A DNA stretch of 64,000 nt. Source: Flavobacterium ginsenosidimutans (GTDB taxonomy: Bacteria > Bacteroidota > Bacteroidia > Flavobacteriales > Flavobacteriaceae). Below are positions 44,606 through 55,100 of this stretch, in pieces. Location of the stretch: positions 62,001 to 126,000 of the forward strand of contig NZ_QJRJ01000080.1 of the NCBI RefSeq assembly GCF_003254625.1. The letters run 5' to 3'. The translations under genes and the position numbers were made by a program. Position 1 is the stretch's first letter. Every line of letters starts with the position of its first letter. The notes beneath the pieces were generated by a model that was not told where the DNA came from, searched no databases, and saw only the letters and a program-made list of their open reading frames with translations.

Positions 44606-45330
44606 TGTCCCGATATAATATAGGAATTTGTGCCTGTTTTTCTAAGGAATCCAAATCTCACGTTTCCAGCTGTGCTAGTAAATTTTGCACTTCCAGCTGA
44701 TGTATAATTAATAGTAACACCCGAAGCTGCTTGTACTGTTAGAACAGCACCATTATGAGCTTCTAGATTAATAGTTTCACCAACTGCCATACTTCCAAAA
44801 TCGGTAGTTAAGGTTAATGTAGAAGACGTTGTACACTCAATTGTATTATTTACGTCAGCTGCAGCAATACTTCTAGAAGAAGTAAATGAAATAACTGTAG
44901 CTCTATATGGAGTTGTAGAAGTTCCTCCTGCTGTTTTTGCATACAATGCATAAGGTACACTTAAAAGTTGTGTAACTCCAACAATGTTATAATTTGTTCC
45001 TCCGTTTACATCTACTTGTGTTTCTATATAATAAGGTCCTTTATCCCAAGAAATTTTACTAAAATCTCCCGTAACAATTGTTCCTGTTCCAATTTCAAGA
45101 GAAACAAGACCATTAGCATTTGTAGTAGGAGAATGTGTTTCTTGATAAACTATTGTTCCTGTTGCATTAGTCTGATGTACAACAATTTTAAGGCCTATGT
45201 TCTTATTTACTGCCAAAGTATTATCCTGCGCGCGGATAATTGCCTGGTAACTCATTTTTTCAGGTGATTGCGCAAATACCTTAAACGTAACAGTCACAAA
45301 TAATAATAAAAGGGTCTGTGCAAGTTTCAT
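44602..45330 (-). CDS. Secreted protein with Bacteroidota tail-fibre/collagen-like N-terminal domain
   Basis: 242 aa. Signal peptide to KVFAQ, then the widespread Bacteroidota domain MSYQAIIRAQDNTLAVNKNI, GLVSLEIGTGTIVTGDF, WDKGPYYIETQVD and TQLLSVPYALYAKTA. The C-terminal part (VGETINLEAHNGAVLTVQAA, GFLRKTGTNSYIISG) resembles the distal domains of phage tail proteins. Function unknown; a surface structural or adhesive role is plausible. It sits between the T9SS protein and the beta-helix protein and is coupled to the latter. Confidence 0.7.
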   Translation of the reverse strand: MKLAQTLLLLFVTVTFKVFAQSPEKMSYQAIIRAQDNTLAVNKNIGLKIVVHQTNATGTIVYQETHSPTTNANGLVSLEIGTGTIVTGDFSKISWDKGPYYIETQVDVNGGTNYNIVGVTQLLSVPYALYAKTAGGTSTTPYRATVISFTSSRSIAAADVNNTIECTTSSTLTLTTDFGSMAVGETINLEAHNGAVLTVQAASGVTINYTSAGSAKFTSTAGNVRFGFLRKTGTNSYIISGQ

Positions 45331-45343
45331 TCTATCTCTTTTT

Positions 45344-45865
45344 TTAATTTTTAATTATTTTAAATGACTTCAATTTTTTGTTATCTACATATACTACAAG
45401 TATATATACAGATGGAGTAAGATTAGCTAAACTAACTTGAGTCTCATCTTGACTAATTGTGTTTTGTTTTAAAAGTCTCGCCTGAATATCATAGAGTCTA
45501 TACGATCGATGAGCGCTTTGTAACTCTAATCCAGTCATACTGATATTAACAAAATCTGATGTTGGATTTGGGAAAACAAACATTTCTGCTTTAGCGGGTT
45601 CTTCAATTTCTGGATTACCTAGTGTCTCATCATTTTCCTGATGCTGAATACCTTGAGCCACATTGAAAACGGGTTCTGTTCCAATATAGGTATAAAATAC
45701 TTGGCCGATTGAATAAGTAACTGTTCCAGAACTCCCGCTTGCATTATTACCCGATGTAATTATAGTCTCCATTATATCAGTATTTGACTGACTAATTCCT
45801 ACAAAAGGAATGAATAACATCGTAATTATTAGTAGGTTTATATTTCTCGTCTTTAGATACTTCAC
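45344..45865 (-). CDS. Small protein with type IX secretion sorting domain
   Basis: 173 aa. Signal peptide about residues 1-25. A short cargo part contains VTYSIGQVFYTYIG and VAQGIQHQ, a motif common in Bacteroidota surface proteins. From about residue 92 the type A sorting domain reads MFVFPNPTSDFVNIS, YRLYDIQARLLKQ, LTPSVYILVVYVDNKKLKSF and KIIKN. The start codon is GTG at 45865; an in-frame stop precedes it, and the next ATG would cut the signal peptide. First gene of the three-gene secreted operon. Confidence 0.85.
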   Translation of the reverse strand: MKYLKTRNINLLIITMLFIPFVGISQSNTDIMETIITSGNNASGSSGTVTYSIGQVFYTYIGTEPVFNVAQGIQHQENDETLGNPEIEEPAKAEMFVFPNPTSDFVNISMTGLELQSAHRSYRLYDIQARLLKQNTISQDETQVSLANLTPSVYILVVYVDNKKLKSFKIIKN

Positions 45866-45897
45866 AGTTTAATTATTCTTGCGTTATTTTAATACTG

Positions 45898-45905
45898 CAA
45901 AATTA
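45898..45905 (-). promoter_or_regulatory. -7 box upstream of the T9SS-protein operon
   Basis: The minus strand reads TAATTTTG, an exact TAnnTTTG match 33-40 nt before the GTG at 45865. No -33 TTTG at the expected 17-21 nt distance, so confidence is moderate. Confidence 0.4.
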
Positions 45906-46101
45906 TTTAATTTCAAAAAATAATCGATATAATCATTTTTATTTCCGATAACTGACACAAAATGTAGTATTTTAATGACTATTTACTTACATCGGAAATG
46001 TTAAGAAAAGGGGTTTTTAGTTTTATTAACAAAAATAATTGCACTAAACTTTACAACTATTAAAAACTAAATGTTTTTTGGTCTTAAAAACCAAAATGCA
46101 G

Positions 46102-46116
46102 GTTACAGAATGTAAC
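46102..46116. promoter_or_regulatory. Dyad GTTACA-N3-TGTAAC
   Basis: Perfect 6-bp inverted repeat with a 3-nt spacer in the NRPS/T9SS divergent region. Size and symmetry fit a homodimeric regulator. Which flanking operon it controls is unclear: it is 237 nt from the GTG at 45865 and about 620 nt from the NRPS ATG. Confidence 0.4.
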
Positions 46117-46506
46117 GGCAATTTGTCTCTTAAATTACATCTGTAGCTGCTTTTTATTTAATTTTCAATTTAAGGGTTCTTAATTTTCTTATTTCATAAT
46201 TTTTATAGGCTAAAATAAAAAATGCTTCACTTACAAAAACACATCTAATTGAAAACAAGATAATTACATTTTAATAAAAATAATTATTTTTCTTGAATCA
46301 AATAAATCTCCAAAAAAATTCAGTAGAAAAAAGCAGGCAGATTGAGGGAAAAAGCGATGAATTTGACAAATTTTGGACTCAATGAATCTTCGTCAATTTT
46401 GAATAAATTTTGTCTTTTACAATTTAAAATATGCTTTTCATCGAGAATAATAGCTTTATATAGAATAAGCGAGTTTTAGTGAAAAATTTTTCCTTTTTTT
46501 GATCAA

Positions 46507-46522
46507 CTTATTGAACAATAAG
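46507..46522. promoter_or_regulatory. Dyad CTTATTG-AA-CAATAAG
   Basis: Perfect 7-bp inverted repeat with a 2-nt spacer about 215 nt upstream of the first assembly-line gene. Candidate operator of that operon. No U-run, so not a terminator. Confidence 0.4.
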
Positions 46523-46734
46523 CGATAAGTGCTATTTATTACAGAGCCAAAATAAAAGCCAAAAACTAATTAAAATTTCTTACACCCTTTTCTATTATTT
46601 CAACCGATAATTTAAAAAGGTGTAAACCCATCCCACTAATAAACTATAAGACAAAGATTTACACTTTTCTCTTTTTAGTTAACGCTGATATTATCATAAT
46701 TATTTTGCTCAACTTTAATTTTAATACCCTTAAA

Positions 46735-49700
46735 ATGAAAAGACCCAACAACAATAGTTTAAACAAAGAGACAAATTGGAAAAAAATGGTGTATCCTAAC
46801 AATGCGCTTCATGAGCTTTTTCTGGCTCAAGCTGAAGCATCGCCTAATTCTATGGCACTTGAATTTGAAGATCAGCAAATTTCTTATCAGGAATTAGCAA
46901 AAAAGATAAATCAGACAGCAAATTACTTTTTAGCTCAAGGTTTATCTCCCGGACAATTTGTAGCGGTATCTATGGAAAGAAACCCTAATTTGATTGTTTC
47001 TCTCTTAGCAATTTTACAGTGTGGAGCAGCATATCTGCCATTAGATCCAAAATTTCCAACTGAGCGTTTAGAATTTATGCTCGAAGATTCTGAAGCAAGT
47101 TTCTTACTCACTACAAGATCACTTTCTACTTCACTGCCAAATAGTTCAAAGACATTATTTATAGAAGATGTATTAGCTTCATTAAGCCAATATCGTGATT
47201 CGCCAGTTTCTATATCGGTTAATCCAACATCTGTTGCTTATATGATGTACACATCGGGCTCTACGGGGAAACCAAAAGGTGTGACGGTAACACACAAAAA
47301 TTTGGTGAACTTTCTTTACAGCATGGCGATTGAACCAGGTATAAATGCAGAAGACAAACTTTTATCTATAACCACAATTTCGTTTGATATAGCGGGTCTC
47401 GAACTATTTTTACCATTAATAAAAGGTGCAGCGGTAGTTTTTGCCGATTATGAAACTACTCGAGACGGTCTGCTTTTATTTAATCTTTTACAGAAAAAAC
47501 AAATTACAATATTACAGGCTACACCAACTACATGGCAATTATTACTGGATTCTGGATGGGATACTCCTCTAGCTTTAAAAGCATTGTGCGGTGGTGAAGC
47601 AATGCCACTAAATCTCGCACGTCAATTAACATCGAGATGTGATTCTCTTTGGAATATGTACGGTCCAACAGAAACCACAATTTGGTCTGCTGTAAAAGAA
47701 ATTCTTGCAGATGATGAATTAATCACCATTGGTTTTCCTATTGCAAATACAGAGATTTATTTGTTAGACGAACAAGGAAAAATTGTTGAAGAAGGAACAA
47801 TTGGTGAGATTGTTATAGGTGGAGACGGAGTCGCACAAGGTTATTGGAAACGTCCAGAACTTACTGCAGAAAAATTCATCCCAGATTCATTCTCAACAGA
47901 ATCAGGCGCTCGACTTTACCGTACAGGAGATTTAGGTAAATTATTGCCAAATGGAGAACTGCAATGTTTGGGTCGTATTGATCATCAAGTAAAACTGAGA
48001 GGACATCGTATTGAATTGGGCGAAATCGAAGCTACCTTAAATACATTGCCAGGCATAAAACAATCTGCTGTAATTGTCAGCAATCATTTTGGCAATGAAG
48101 ATAAACTTGTAGCGTATTTAAAATCGGGCGAAGAATCGCAAGACGAAAAAACGATTCACGATGCACTTTCGAAAGTTTTACCCGAAATATTATTGCCATC
48201 AAAATACATTTGGGTAGATGAATTTCCAATAACTCCAAACGGAAAAATTGACAAAAAGAATTTACCTCTTCCCGAAAATACAAGACCTGACTCTGCTCCT
48301 CTTTTCAAAAAACCTGTTACACAATTAGAAAAAGATCTTGCAAAAATCTGGAGCGAAGAATTGAAAATAACAGAGATTGGAATAGATGATAATTTCTTTG
48401 ATATGGGAGGAAGTTCTGTGCTTGCTCAAAAAGTTACTACTTTAATAAAACAACGTTTGTCATTAGAAATTCCAGTTTCAAAAATTTATATTCATCCTAC
48501 AATAAAAGAACTTTCATCTATTTTGGAAGAACACAATAATAAGGAAGAAAAATTCGAATTTAAAAAACATAAAGAAAATACTTCTTCTGCAGATATTGCA
48601 ATCATTGGTATGGCGGGAAGATTTCCTGGTTCTGATACGATAGAAGAATTATGGGAAATTTTAAGAGACGGAAAAGAAACTATTTCTTTATTCAGCAAAG
48701 ATGAATTGGATGTTAGTTTACCTGAAAGTCTTCGCGAAGATCCGCTTTATATAGGTGCAAGAGGAATTTTACCTTCAGCTAAAACATTTGATCCTCAGTT
48801 CTTCGGATTAAATCCGCAGCTTGCCGCCGCAATGGACCCGCAAATTAGGATATTCTTAGAAATTTCATTCGAAGCATTAGAACAATCTGGACATCTTCCA
48901 AAACATTATAAAGGAAGCATTGGAGTTTATTCTGGAAGTGAAATCAATTCTTACTACGAAAACAATATTTTCTTAAATAAAGAACTTAAAAGTTCAGTAG
49001 GAGAATTACAAATTTATACTGTAAACGGAAAAGACTTTATTGCGCCTCGTACTTCTTATCATTTGAACTTAAAAGGCCCTTCAGTTACAGTGCATTCTGC
49101 ATGTTCTACATCATTATTAGCAATTGCCGAAGCGGTAAAAGCAATAAGAGCCGGAATGTGCGATATTGCTCTTGCAGGAGGATCAAGCGTTACAGCTCCA
49201 ATAAAAAGCGGACACCTTTATGATGACGGATTTATTAAAAGTCCAGATGGATCTACACGTTCTTTCGACGCTTCTGGAAAAGGTACTGTTTTTAGTGATG
49301 GTGCTGGAGTTGTTGTTCTTAAAAGATTAGAAGAAGCAGAAAAAGATGGCGATATCATTTATGGCGTACTCAAAGGAGTTGGCGTAAATAATGACGGAGG
49401 AGACAAAGGCAGTTTTATGGCGCCAAGTCCGCAAGGTCAGGCTGGAGCAATAATCAATGCTTTTAATGATGCACAAATTTCTCCTTCTACAATTAGCTAT
49501 ATGGAAGCACATGGAACTGCAACTCCAATTGGCGATCCAATAGAAATAGAAGGGCTTAAAATCGCTTATGGCAAGCAAGAAAAAAATAATTACTGTGCCT
49601 TAGGATCTATAAAAACCAATTTAGGGCATACCACAGCTGCAGCTGGTGTGGCTGGTTTGATAAAAATATTATTGGCCATGCAACACAAACAAATACCGCC

Positions 49701-52026
49701 AATGGTAAATTTTGTTAAGCCTAATCCTAATATTGATTTTGACAATAGTCCATTCTACATTAATAACAAATTAATCGAATGGAAAGCTGATGGTATAAGA
49801 AGAGCTGGTTTAAGTTCTTTTGGTATTGGAAGCACAAATACGCATGCTATTGTTGAAGAATACGTTGCAAAACCTGTAGTGACATCATCTGGACGACCTC
49901 TTGAAATATTAATGTGGTCAGCAAAAAGTCAAAATAGTTTATTAGGCTACGAAAATGCTTTGGGACATTTTATTGATAAGTCAAAAAATACTCCTTTGGC
50001 AGATATCGCTTATTCTTTGAATATGACAAGAGATGACTTTAACCACAGAAGTTTTTTAATAGCAAATTCAACCGAAGATGCTGCTGAAAAATTAATTTCT
50101 CTAAAAACTAAAAACACTAAATCTTCTATTTTAAAAAGAGTTCCTAGCGAAATAGGATTTCTTTTCCCTGGACAAGGTTCACAGTATATACAAATGGGTA
50201 AAACACTTTACGACAACGAAAAAGTGTACCGTAATGCCGTTGACAAATGCGCTGAATTATTGATGAAAGATTTAGATTTAGACATTCGCGATATTCTTTT
50301 TCCAAAAGACCATTTTGCTGAAGCTGAAGAACTGCTAAGAAATACAAGATTAACACAACCTTCTCTATTTGTAACAGAATATGCGTTATCGCAATTATGG
50401 ATAAGTTGGGGAATAAAACCAACTTTCCTTTGCGGCCATAGTATTGGCGAATTTGCTGCTGCGCATTTGGCTGGAATTCTAACATTAAAAGACGCTTTGC
50501 ACATTGTCGCGGTCAGAGGGAAATTAATAAGCGAATTACCCGGCGGATCAATGCTGATTGTTCGCGTACCAGTAGAACAATTGTATGAATTAGTTCCTAA
50601 AACACTTTCAATTGCAGCGATTAATTCAACTCAATTTTGTGTGGTTTCGGGTAAGAAAGAAGATATCGCTCTTTTTAATCAAGAACTTGATGCCAAAGAT
50701 ATTCCAAATAAACTGCTTAATACCAGCCATGCATTTCACTCTCACATGATGGAACCTATTTTGGATGATTTTAGAAATGAATTAGAAAAAATAAAACTAA
50801 GCATTCCGAGATTGCCAATTATTTCAAGCGCATCAGGAACTTGGCTGAAAGATACAGAAGCCACAGATCCAACATATTGGGTTAACCAATTAAAAAATAC
50901 CGTTCGATTTGCAGATGCCATGGATACAGCATTTGAATTAGAAGATCTTCTGCTATTAGAAGTTGGTCCAGGATCAACTTTAATTACGTTGGCACGTCAG
51001 CAAGCTGCAGGCAAAATTATTCCTGCGTATGCAAGTATAACGCCTCCAAAAGAAGAGCAGGAAAATGAATATAACACTTTGTTAAATACATTAGGAGATT
51101 TATGGATGAAAGGTTTAAATCCGGATTGGAAAGCATATTTTAGTGAACAACAAAGACAAAAAATCGAATTGCCTAGTTATGTTTTTGATCGAAAACTTTG
51201 CTGGATCGAACCTTTGGGAACGCTTGATTCTTTGGTAATTCAAGCTCCAGCAATTTCTGAAGCTCCAACAGTTGCTGTACAAGTTGATCATCAAGAAGTA
51301 AATTCAAATCAAACAAGAAAAGATGCAATACTCGCACAGATTTCTGAAATTATCAAAAATGCATCTGGAATCGTTTACGAAAGTGAGGCATCTGAAAATA
51401 CGTTTCTAGAATTAGGTTTAGATTCATTATCACTAACCCAATTATCTGGAAAATTGAAGAAAGAATTCGATTTGCCAATTACATTCAGACAACTCAACGA
51501 AACGTATTCAACACCAGCTCTTTTAGCAGATTATATAGACGAAAATCTTCCCAAAGAAACTCGCACCGAACCAAAAAAAGAAATCAAAGTGGTTGCAAAT
51601 CAAACAGCAGCGCCAACTTTTTCATCAAATGAAACGGCATCGTCATCTCAAAATCAATCTTCATTAGAACAAATTATTAAACAAATTCAGCTTTTAAGTC
51701 AAAAAGTAGATCAGCTACAGAGTTCTACAGCAAATGGCAGTGCTTCATTTGTCAATCTAACTGTAGAAAGTTTTGATGCTAAGTTTAATAACGAAACTAA
51801 TGGAACCAAAGCCAATGGCATTTCTAAAAACGAAAAGTCATCTGATATAACAAAAATTAATAATGAACAACGATTTGAAAATAATACTGCCGAAAAAAAA
51901 TATACTATAAATGCCGATGAACCGCCTGTAAAAGGCAGTAAACTAGGAAGAGACGAAAATGGAAATCCAGCTTGGTTTATTGAAGATCCAAATCAGAATG
52001 GAAGTTTTGTAAAGATCAAATTATAA
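46735..52026 (+). CDS. Hybrid NRPS-PKS megasynthase (A-PCP-KS-AT-ACP)
   Basis: 1763 aa from the ATG at 46735; the frame opens at a TTG ten codons earlier. Order: adenylation domain (about 25-510; YTSGSTGKPKG near 171, GKID near its end) with pocket code read as DILQCGMIWK, glycine-like. PCP with Ser about 559 (DMGGSSVL). KS from about 619 with Cys about 790 (SACSTSL) and His about 926 (EAHGTATPIGDP) and 965 (TNLGHTTAAAG). AT from about 1141 with Ser about 1236 (GHSIGEF) and HAFHSH, a malonyl-CoA signature. ACP with Ser about 1564 (GLDSLSL). No KR, DH, ER or MT. The C-terminal tail (about 1590-1763) is Gln/Asn/Ser-rich and ends with KGSKLGRDENGNPAWFIEDP. No condensation domain, so it loads the first unit. 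Confidence 0.93.
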   Translation: MKRPNNNSLNKETNWKKMVYPNNALHELFLAQAEASPNSMALEFEDQQISYQELAKKINQTANYFLAQGLSPGQFVAVSMERNPNLIVSLLAILQCGAAYLPLDPKFPTERLEFMLEDSEASFLLTTRSLSTSLPNSSKTLFIEDVLASLSQYRDSPVSISVNPTSVAYMMYTSGSTGKPKGVTVTHKNLVNFLYSMAIEPGINAEDKLLSITTISFDIAGLELFLPLIKGAAVVFADYETTRDGLLLFNLLQKKQITILQATPTTWQLLLDSGWDTPLALKALCGGEAMPLNLARQLTSRCDSLWNMYGPTETTIWSAVKEILADDELITIGFPIANTEIYLLDEQGKIVEEGTIGEIVIGGDGVAQGYWKRPELTAEKFIPDSFSTESGARLYRTGDLGKLLPNGELQCLGRIDHQVKLRGHRIELGEIEATLNTLPGIKQSAVIVSNHFGNEDKLVAYLKSGEESQDEKTIHDALSKVLPEILLPSKYIWVDEFPITPNGKIDKKNLPLPENTRPDSAPLFKKPVTQLEKDLAKIWSEELKITEIGIDDNFFDMGGSSVLAQKVTTLIKQRLSLEIPVSKIYIHPTIKELSSILEEHNNKEEKFEFKKHKENTSSADIAIIGMAGRFPGSDTIEELWEILRDGKETISLFSKDELDVSLPESLREDPLYIGARGILPSAKTFDPQFFGLNPQLAAAMDPQIRIFLEISFEALEQSGHLPKHYKGSIGVYSGSEINSYYENNIFLNKELKSSVGELQIYTVNGKDFIAPRTSYHLNLKGPSVTVHSACSTSLLAIAEAVKAIRAGMCDIALAGGSSVTAPIKSGHLYDDGFIKSPDGSTRSFDASGKGTVFSDGAGVVVLKRLEEAEKDGDIIYGVLKGVGVNNDGGDKGSFMAPSPQGQAGAIINAFNDAQISPSTISYMEAHGTATPIGDPIEIEGLKIAYGKQEKNNYCALGSIKTNLGHTTAAAGVAGLIKILLAMQHKQIPPMVNFVKPNPNIDFDNSPFYINNKLIEWKADGIRRAGLSSFGIGSTNTHAIVEEYVAKPVVTSSGRPLEILMWSAKSQNSLLGYENALGHFIDKSKNTPLADIAYSLNMTRDDFNHRSFLIANSTEDAAEKLISLKTKNTKSSILKRVPSEIGFLFPGQGSQYIQMGKTLYDNEKVYRNAVDKCAELLMKDLDLDIRDILFPKDHFAEAEELLRNTRLTQPSLFVTEYALSQLWISWGIKPTFLCGHSIGEFAAAHLAGILTLKDALHIVAVRGKLISELPGGSMLIVRVPVEQLYELVPKTLSIAAINSTQFCVVSGKKEDIALFNQELDAKDIPNKLLNTSHAFHSHMMEPILDDFRNELEKIKLSIPRLPIISSASGTWLKDTEATDPTYWVNQLKNTVRFADAMDTAFELEDLLLLEVGPGSTLITLARQQAAGKIIPAYASITPPKEEQENEYNTLLNTLGDLWMKGLNPDWKAYFSEQQRQKIELPSYVFDRKLCWIEPLGTLDSLVIQAPAISEAPTVAVQVDHQEVNSNQTRKDAILAQISEIIKNASGIVYESEASENTFLELGLDSLSLTQLSGKLKKEFDLPITFRQLNETYSTPALLADYIDENLPKETRTEPKKEIKVVANQTAAPTFSSNETASSSQNQSSLEQIIKQIQLLSQKVDQLQSSTANGSASFVNLTVESFDAKFNNETNGTKANGISKNEKSSDITKINNEQRFENNTAEKKYTINADEPPVKGSKLGRDENGNPAWFIEDPNQNGSFVKIKL

Positions 52027-52102
52027 GAACAAGATAAGGAGCAGGTAATATTTTAAACTGTCAATTTAAAAACGATACAATTACATTTAAAATAGGGTAA
52101 TA

Positions 52103-55100
52103 ATGAAAAATCAACCTCAAATACAAACAGAAATGGAAACTGAAACTGCCATTCAATTTAATCCATTTACACCTGAAATCGAAAGAGTTATACACACCAC
52201 AAATTCACAACAGGAAATATGGAGTGATTGCATTTTTGGAGGAAGTGATGCTAACAAAGCTTACAACTTGTCTGTGTCTATAAGGCTTAAAGGTAATTTA
52301 ATAATAGATCTATTTGAAAAGGCTGTAAATACTTTGGTAGAACGTCATGAAACTTTAAGATCAACTTTTAGTCCAGACGGTCGCTTTATGTGTACTTATA
52401 GCGATTACAACATTGAAATTTCGCATCATGATTTTTCTAACATCTCAGCGATTGAAAAAGAATCCTCAATTGATACGTTTGTTAAGGAAGAAGTAAGTGC
52501 GCTTTTTGATCTTGTACACGGTCCATTATTTAGAGTTTGCTTAGTTAAAATTGATGATTTTGAACATCTCGTAACCATAACGATACATCACATTATTGGC
52601 GACGGATTAAGTCTTGATGTCATACTAGAAGAATTAGGCACGCTTTATTCTGCTTACGTAGAAAATAAAGAGCCAATACTGCCTGCCCCTGAACTTTTCA
52701 GCAAATTTGCCGAAAGAATAAATTCGTTCATGGAAAGCAGTGAATATAAACCGCTAGAAGATTTCTGGATTGATATTTATAAAGAATCTGTTCCTACGAT
52801 CGAATTGCCTTTGGATTACGTAAGACCTGCATTAAGAACGTATAATAGCAACAGAATTGATTTTCCTTTTGATGATGCTATTATAAATGAATTAAAAAAT
52901 ATAGGAATAAGTACTGGAAGCAGTTTAGTTACCACTTTGCTTTCCGCTTTTGAAGTTTTCTTGTGCAAAATAACTGGGCAAAATGATTTAGTAGTGGGTT
53001 TCCCTTCATCCGGAAACACCTTATACGACATGAGACAGCTGATTGGAGATTGCGCCAATCTACTTCCGCTTCGAAGTACTATTAATCCTAATATCAGTTT
53101 TTCGGACTATTTAAAAGAAAGAAATTCACAATTATTTGATGCCTATGACAATCAGCAGGTTAGTTTTGGTCATTTACTAAAAAGTTTTCCGATTGTAAGA
53201 GATCCTTCAAGAATTCCTTTAGTTCCAGTTATCCTGACAGTTGACTTGAACAGAACAATCGAAAATGAATTCTCATTTACAGGTCTTACTCATAGTTTCA
53301 AACCAAATCCGAGAGAATTTGGAACTTTTGAGATTCAACTTCATATTTTCAGAGCCAAAAACGGACCTGAATTTCATTGGATGTACAATACAACATTATT
53401 TAAACCTGAGACTATAACTAAAATGATGGCCTCTTTTGAAGAAATTATCAGCAAAGTCATCTCAAACACAAACGATCCGTTATCCACTTTAATTGGAGGA
53501 AATTATCTAGCAGATTATGAGACATTAAATAATACCGAAATGCCATATCCTGATGTAACCCTGACCGAATTACTTAGAAAACAAGCGGAGTTTACGCCTG
53601 ATAAAATAGCTTTGGAGTTTCACGATTCTAAAATCAGCTATTTAGAATTGCATAACAAAGTAAACCAAATGGCGCATTATTTAAAAGAGCAAGGTGTTCA
53701 ATCTGGCGATTTTATTGCGGTTTCGTTTTCAAGAAGTCCGGAATTGGTTTATTCTTTATTAGCCATTATGCAATGTGGCGCTGCCTATCTGCCGCTGGAT
53801 CCTGAATATCCAAAAGAACGTTTAGAATTTATGCTGCATGATTCTGGAGCAAAAGTTTTATTAACGAGCAAAACTTTATTTGCATCGTTACCATCTTGGC
53901 CACAGACACTTTTTATTGAAGATGCGACAGAGGCATTGCATAAATACTCTTCGTCACCGCTTCCATTTATGGTGAGTTCAGAAAACAATGCTTACATATT
54001 GTACACTTCAGGATCGACTGGTAATCCGAAAGGCGTGCCTATTACACATAAAAATTTAGTCAACTTTCTTTGTAGTATGGCAATAGAACCAGGTCTTGAC
54101 GAAAATGACAGACTGCTTTCGATCACTACAATTTCCTTTGATATTGCTGGTTTAGAATTATACTTGCCACTTATTAAAGGCGCAACATTAATTCTAGCCG
54201 ATCACGAAACTGCCAGAGATGGAAGGCTTTTACTTGATTTGGTAAAAAGTGAAAAAATCAGCTTTTTGCAAGCTACACCAACAACTTGGTCTATGCTTTT
54301 GGATTCTGGATGGTCTGAATTATTGCCAATTAAAGCTTTGTGTGGCGGTGAAGCAATGCCTGCAGATCTTGCTAAAGAATTATTGTCAAAATGCGATTCG
54401 CTTTGGAATGTTTACGGCCCTACAGAAACCACCGTTTGGTCTTCTGTAAAACAAATAACAGCCGAAGATAAATTGATCACAATTGGAAAACCAATCGGAA
54501 ATACGCAGATTTATTTGTTGGATACTCAAGGACAGCTTGTAGCGCCAGGAACTATTGGTGAAATTGTTATTGGCGGAGACGGTGTTGCAAAAGGCTATTG
54601 GAACCGTCCTGAACTTACGGCTGAGAAATTCATTCAAGATAAATTTTCTGCAAACAAAGACGATATTCTTTATCGAACAGGTGATTTAGGAAGAATAACT
54701 CCAAATAATGAAATTGAGTGTTTAGGGCGTGTAGATCAGCAGGTTAAAATTAGAGGCCATCGTATTGAACCGGGAGAAGTAGAACAAGCGCTTTTATTGC
54801 TTGACGGAGTAAAATCTGCAGTGGTATTAGCCGATGAAAACTTCCTTGTTGCTCATATTGTTCCTGATTCCAGTATTGAAAGTGCTGAAGAAAATGTTCC
54901 TTCATGGCGCGAAGCTTTAACGGCAAAACTTCCTTCGCAGTTAATTCCGCATGATTTTAATCTTATCGAAAAAATACCAACAACGCTCAACGGAAAAATA
55001 GACCGAAAAGCATTGTCGCAATATAAAGTAAACAAGAAAATCGCTTATACTGCTCCTCGAACAGAAGAAGAAAATATCGTGGCAACCATTTGGAAAGAAA

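Larger units (their letters stand above)
45906..46734. other. Divergent regulatory region upstream of the NRPS-PKS operon
   Basis: About 830 nt without a supported ORF between the minus-strand secreted operon and the plus-strand assembly line. GTTACA-GAA-TGTAAC (46102-46116) is a perfect dyad. CTTATTG-AA-CAATAAG (46507-46522) is another, 213-228 nt before the NRPS ATG. I found no exact TAnnTTTG box for the NRPS start. The length suggests regulated transcription and a long leader. Confidence 0.5.

Noticed and set aside
46076..46096. Hairpin TTTTGGT/ACCAAAA upstream of the NRPS
   Set aside because: Weak, AT-rich and no better than chance in this composition; not listed as a feature.
46705..46734. 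TTG start of the NRPS-PKS protein ten codons before the ATG
   Set aside because: The added residues (LNFNFNTLK) are not part of the A domain and a normal ATG follows at 46735.
50144..50504. Overlapping antisense frames of 98-113 codons inside the PKS acyltransferase region
   Set aside because: They are shadows of a strongly conserved sense domain and have no recognisable protein features.
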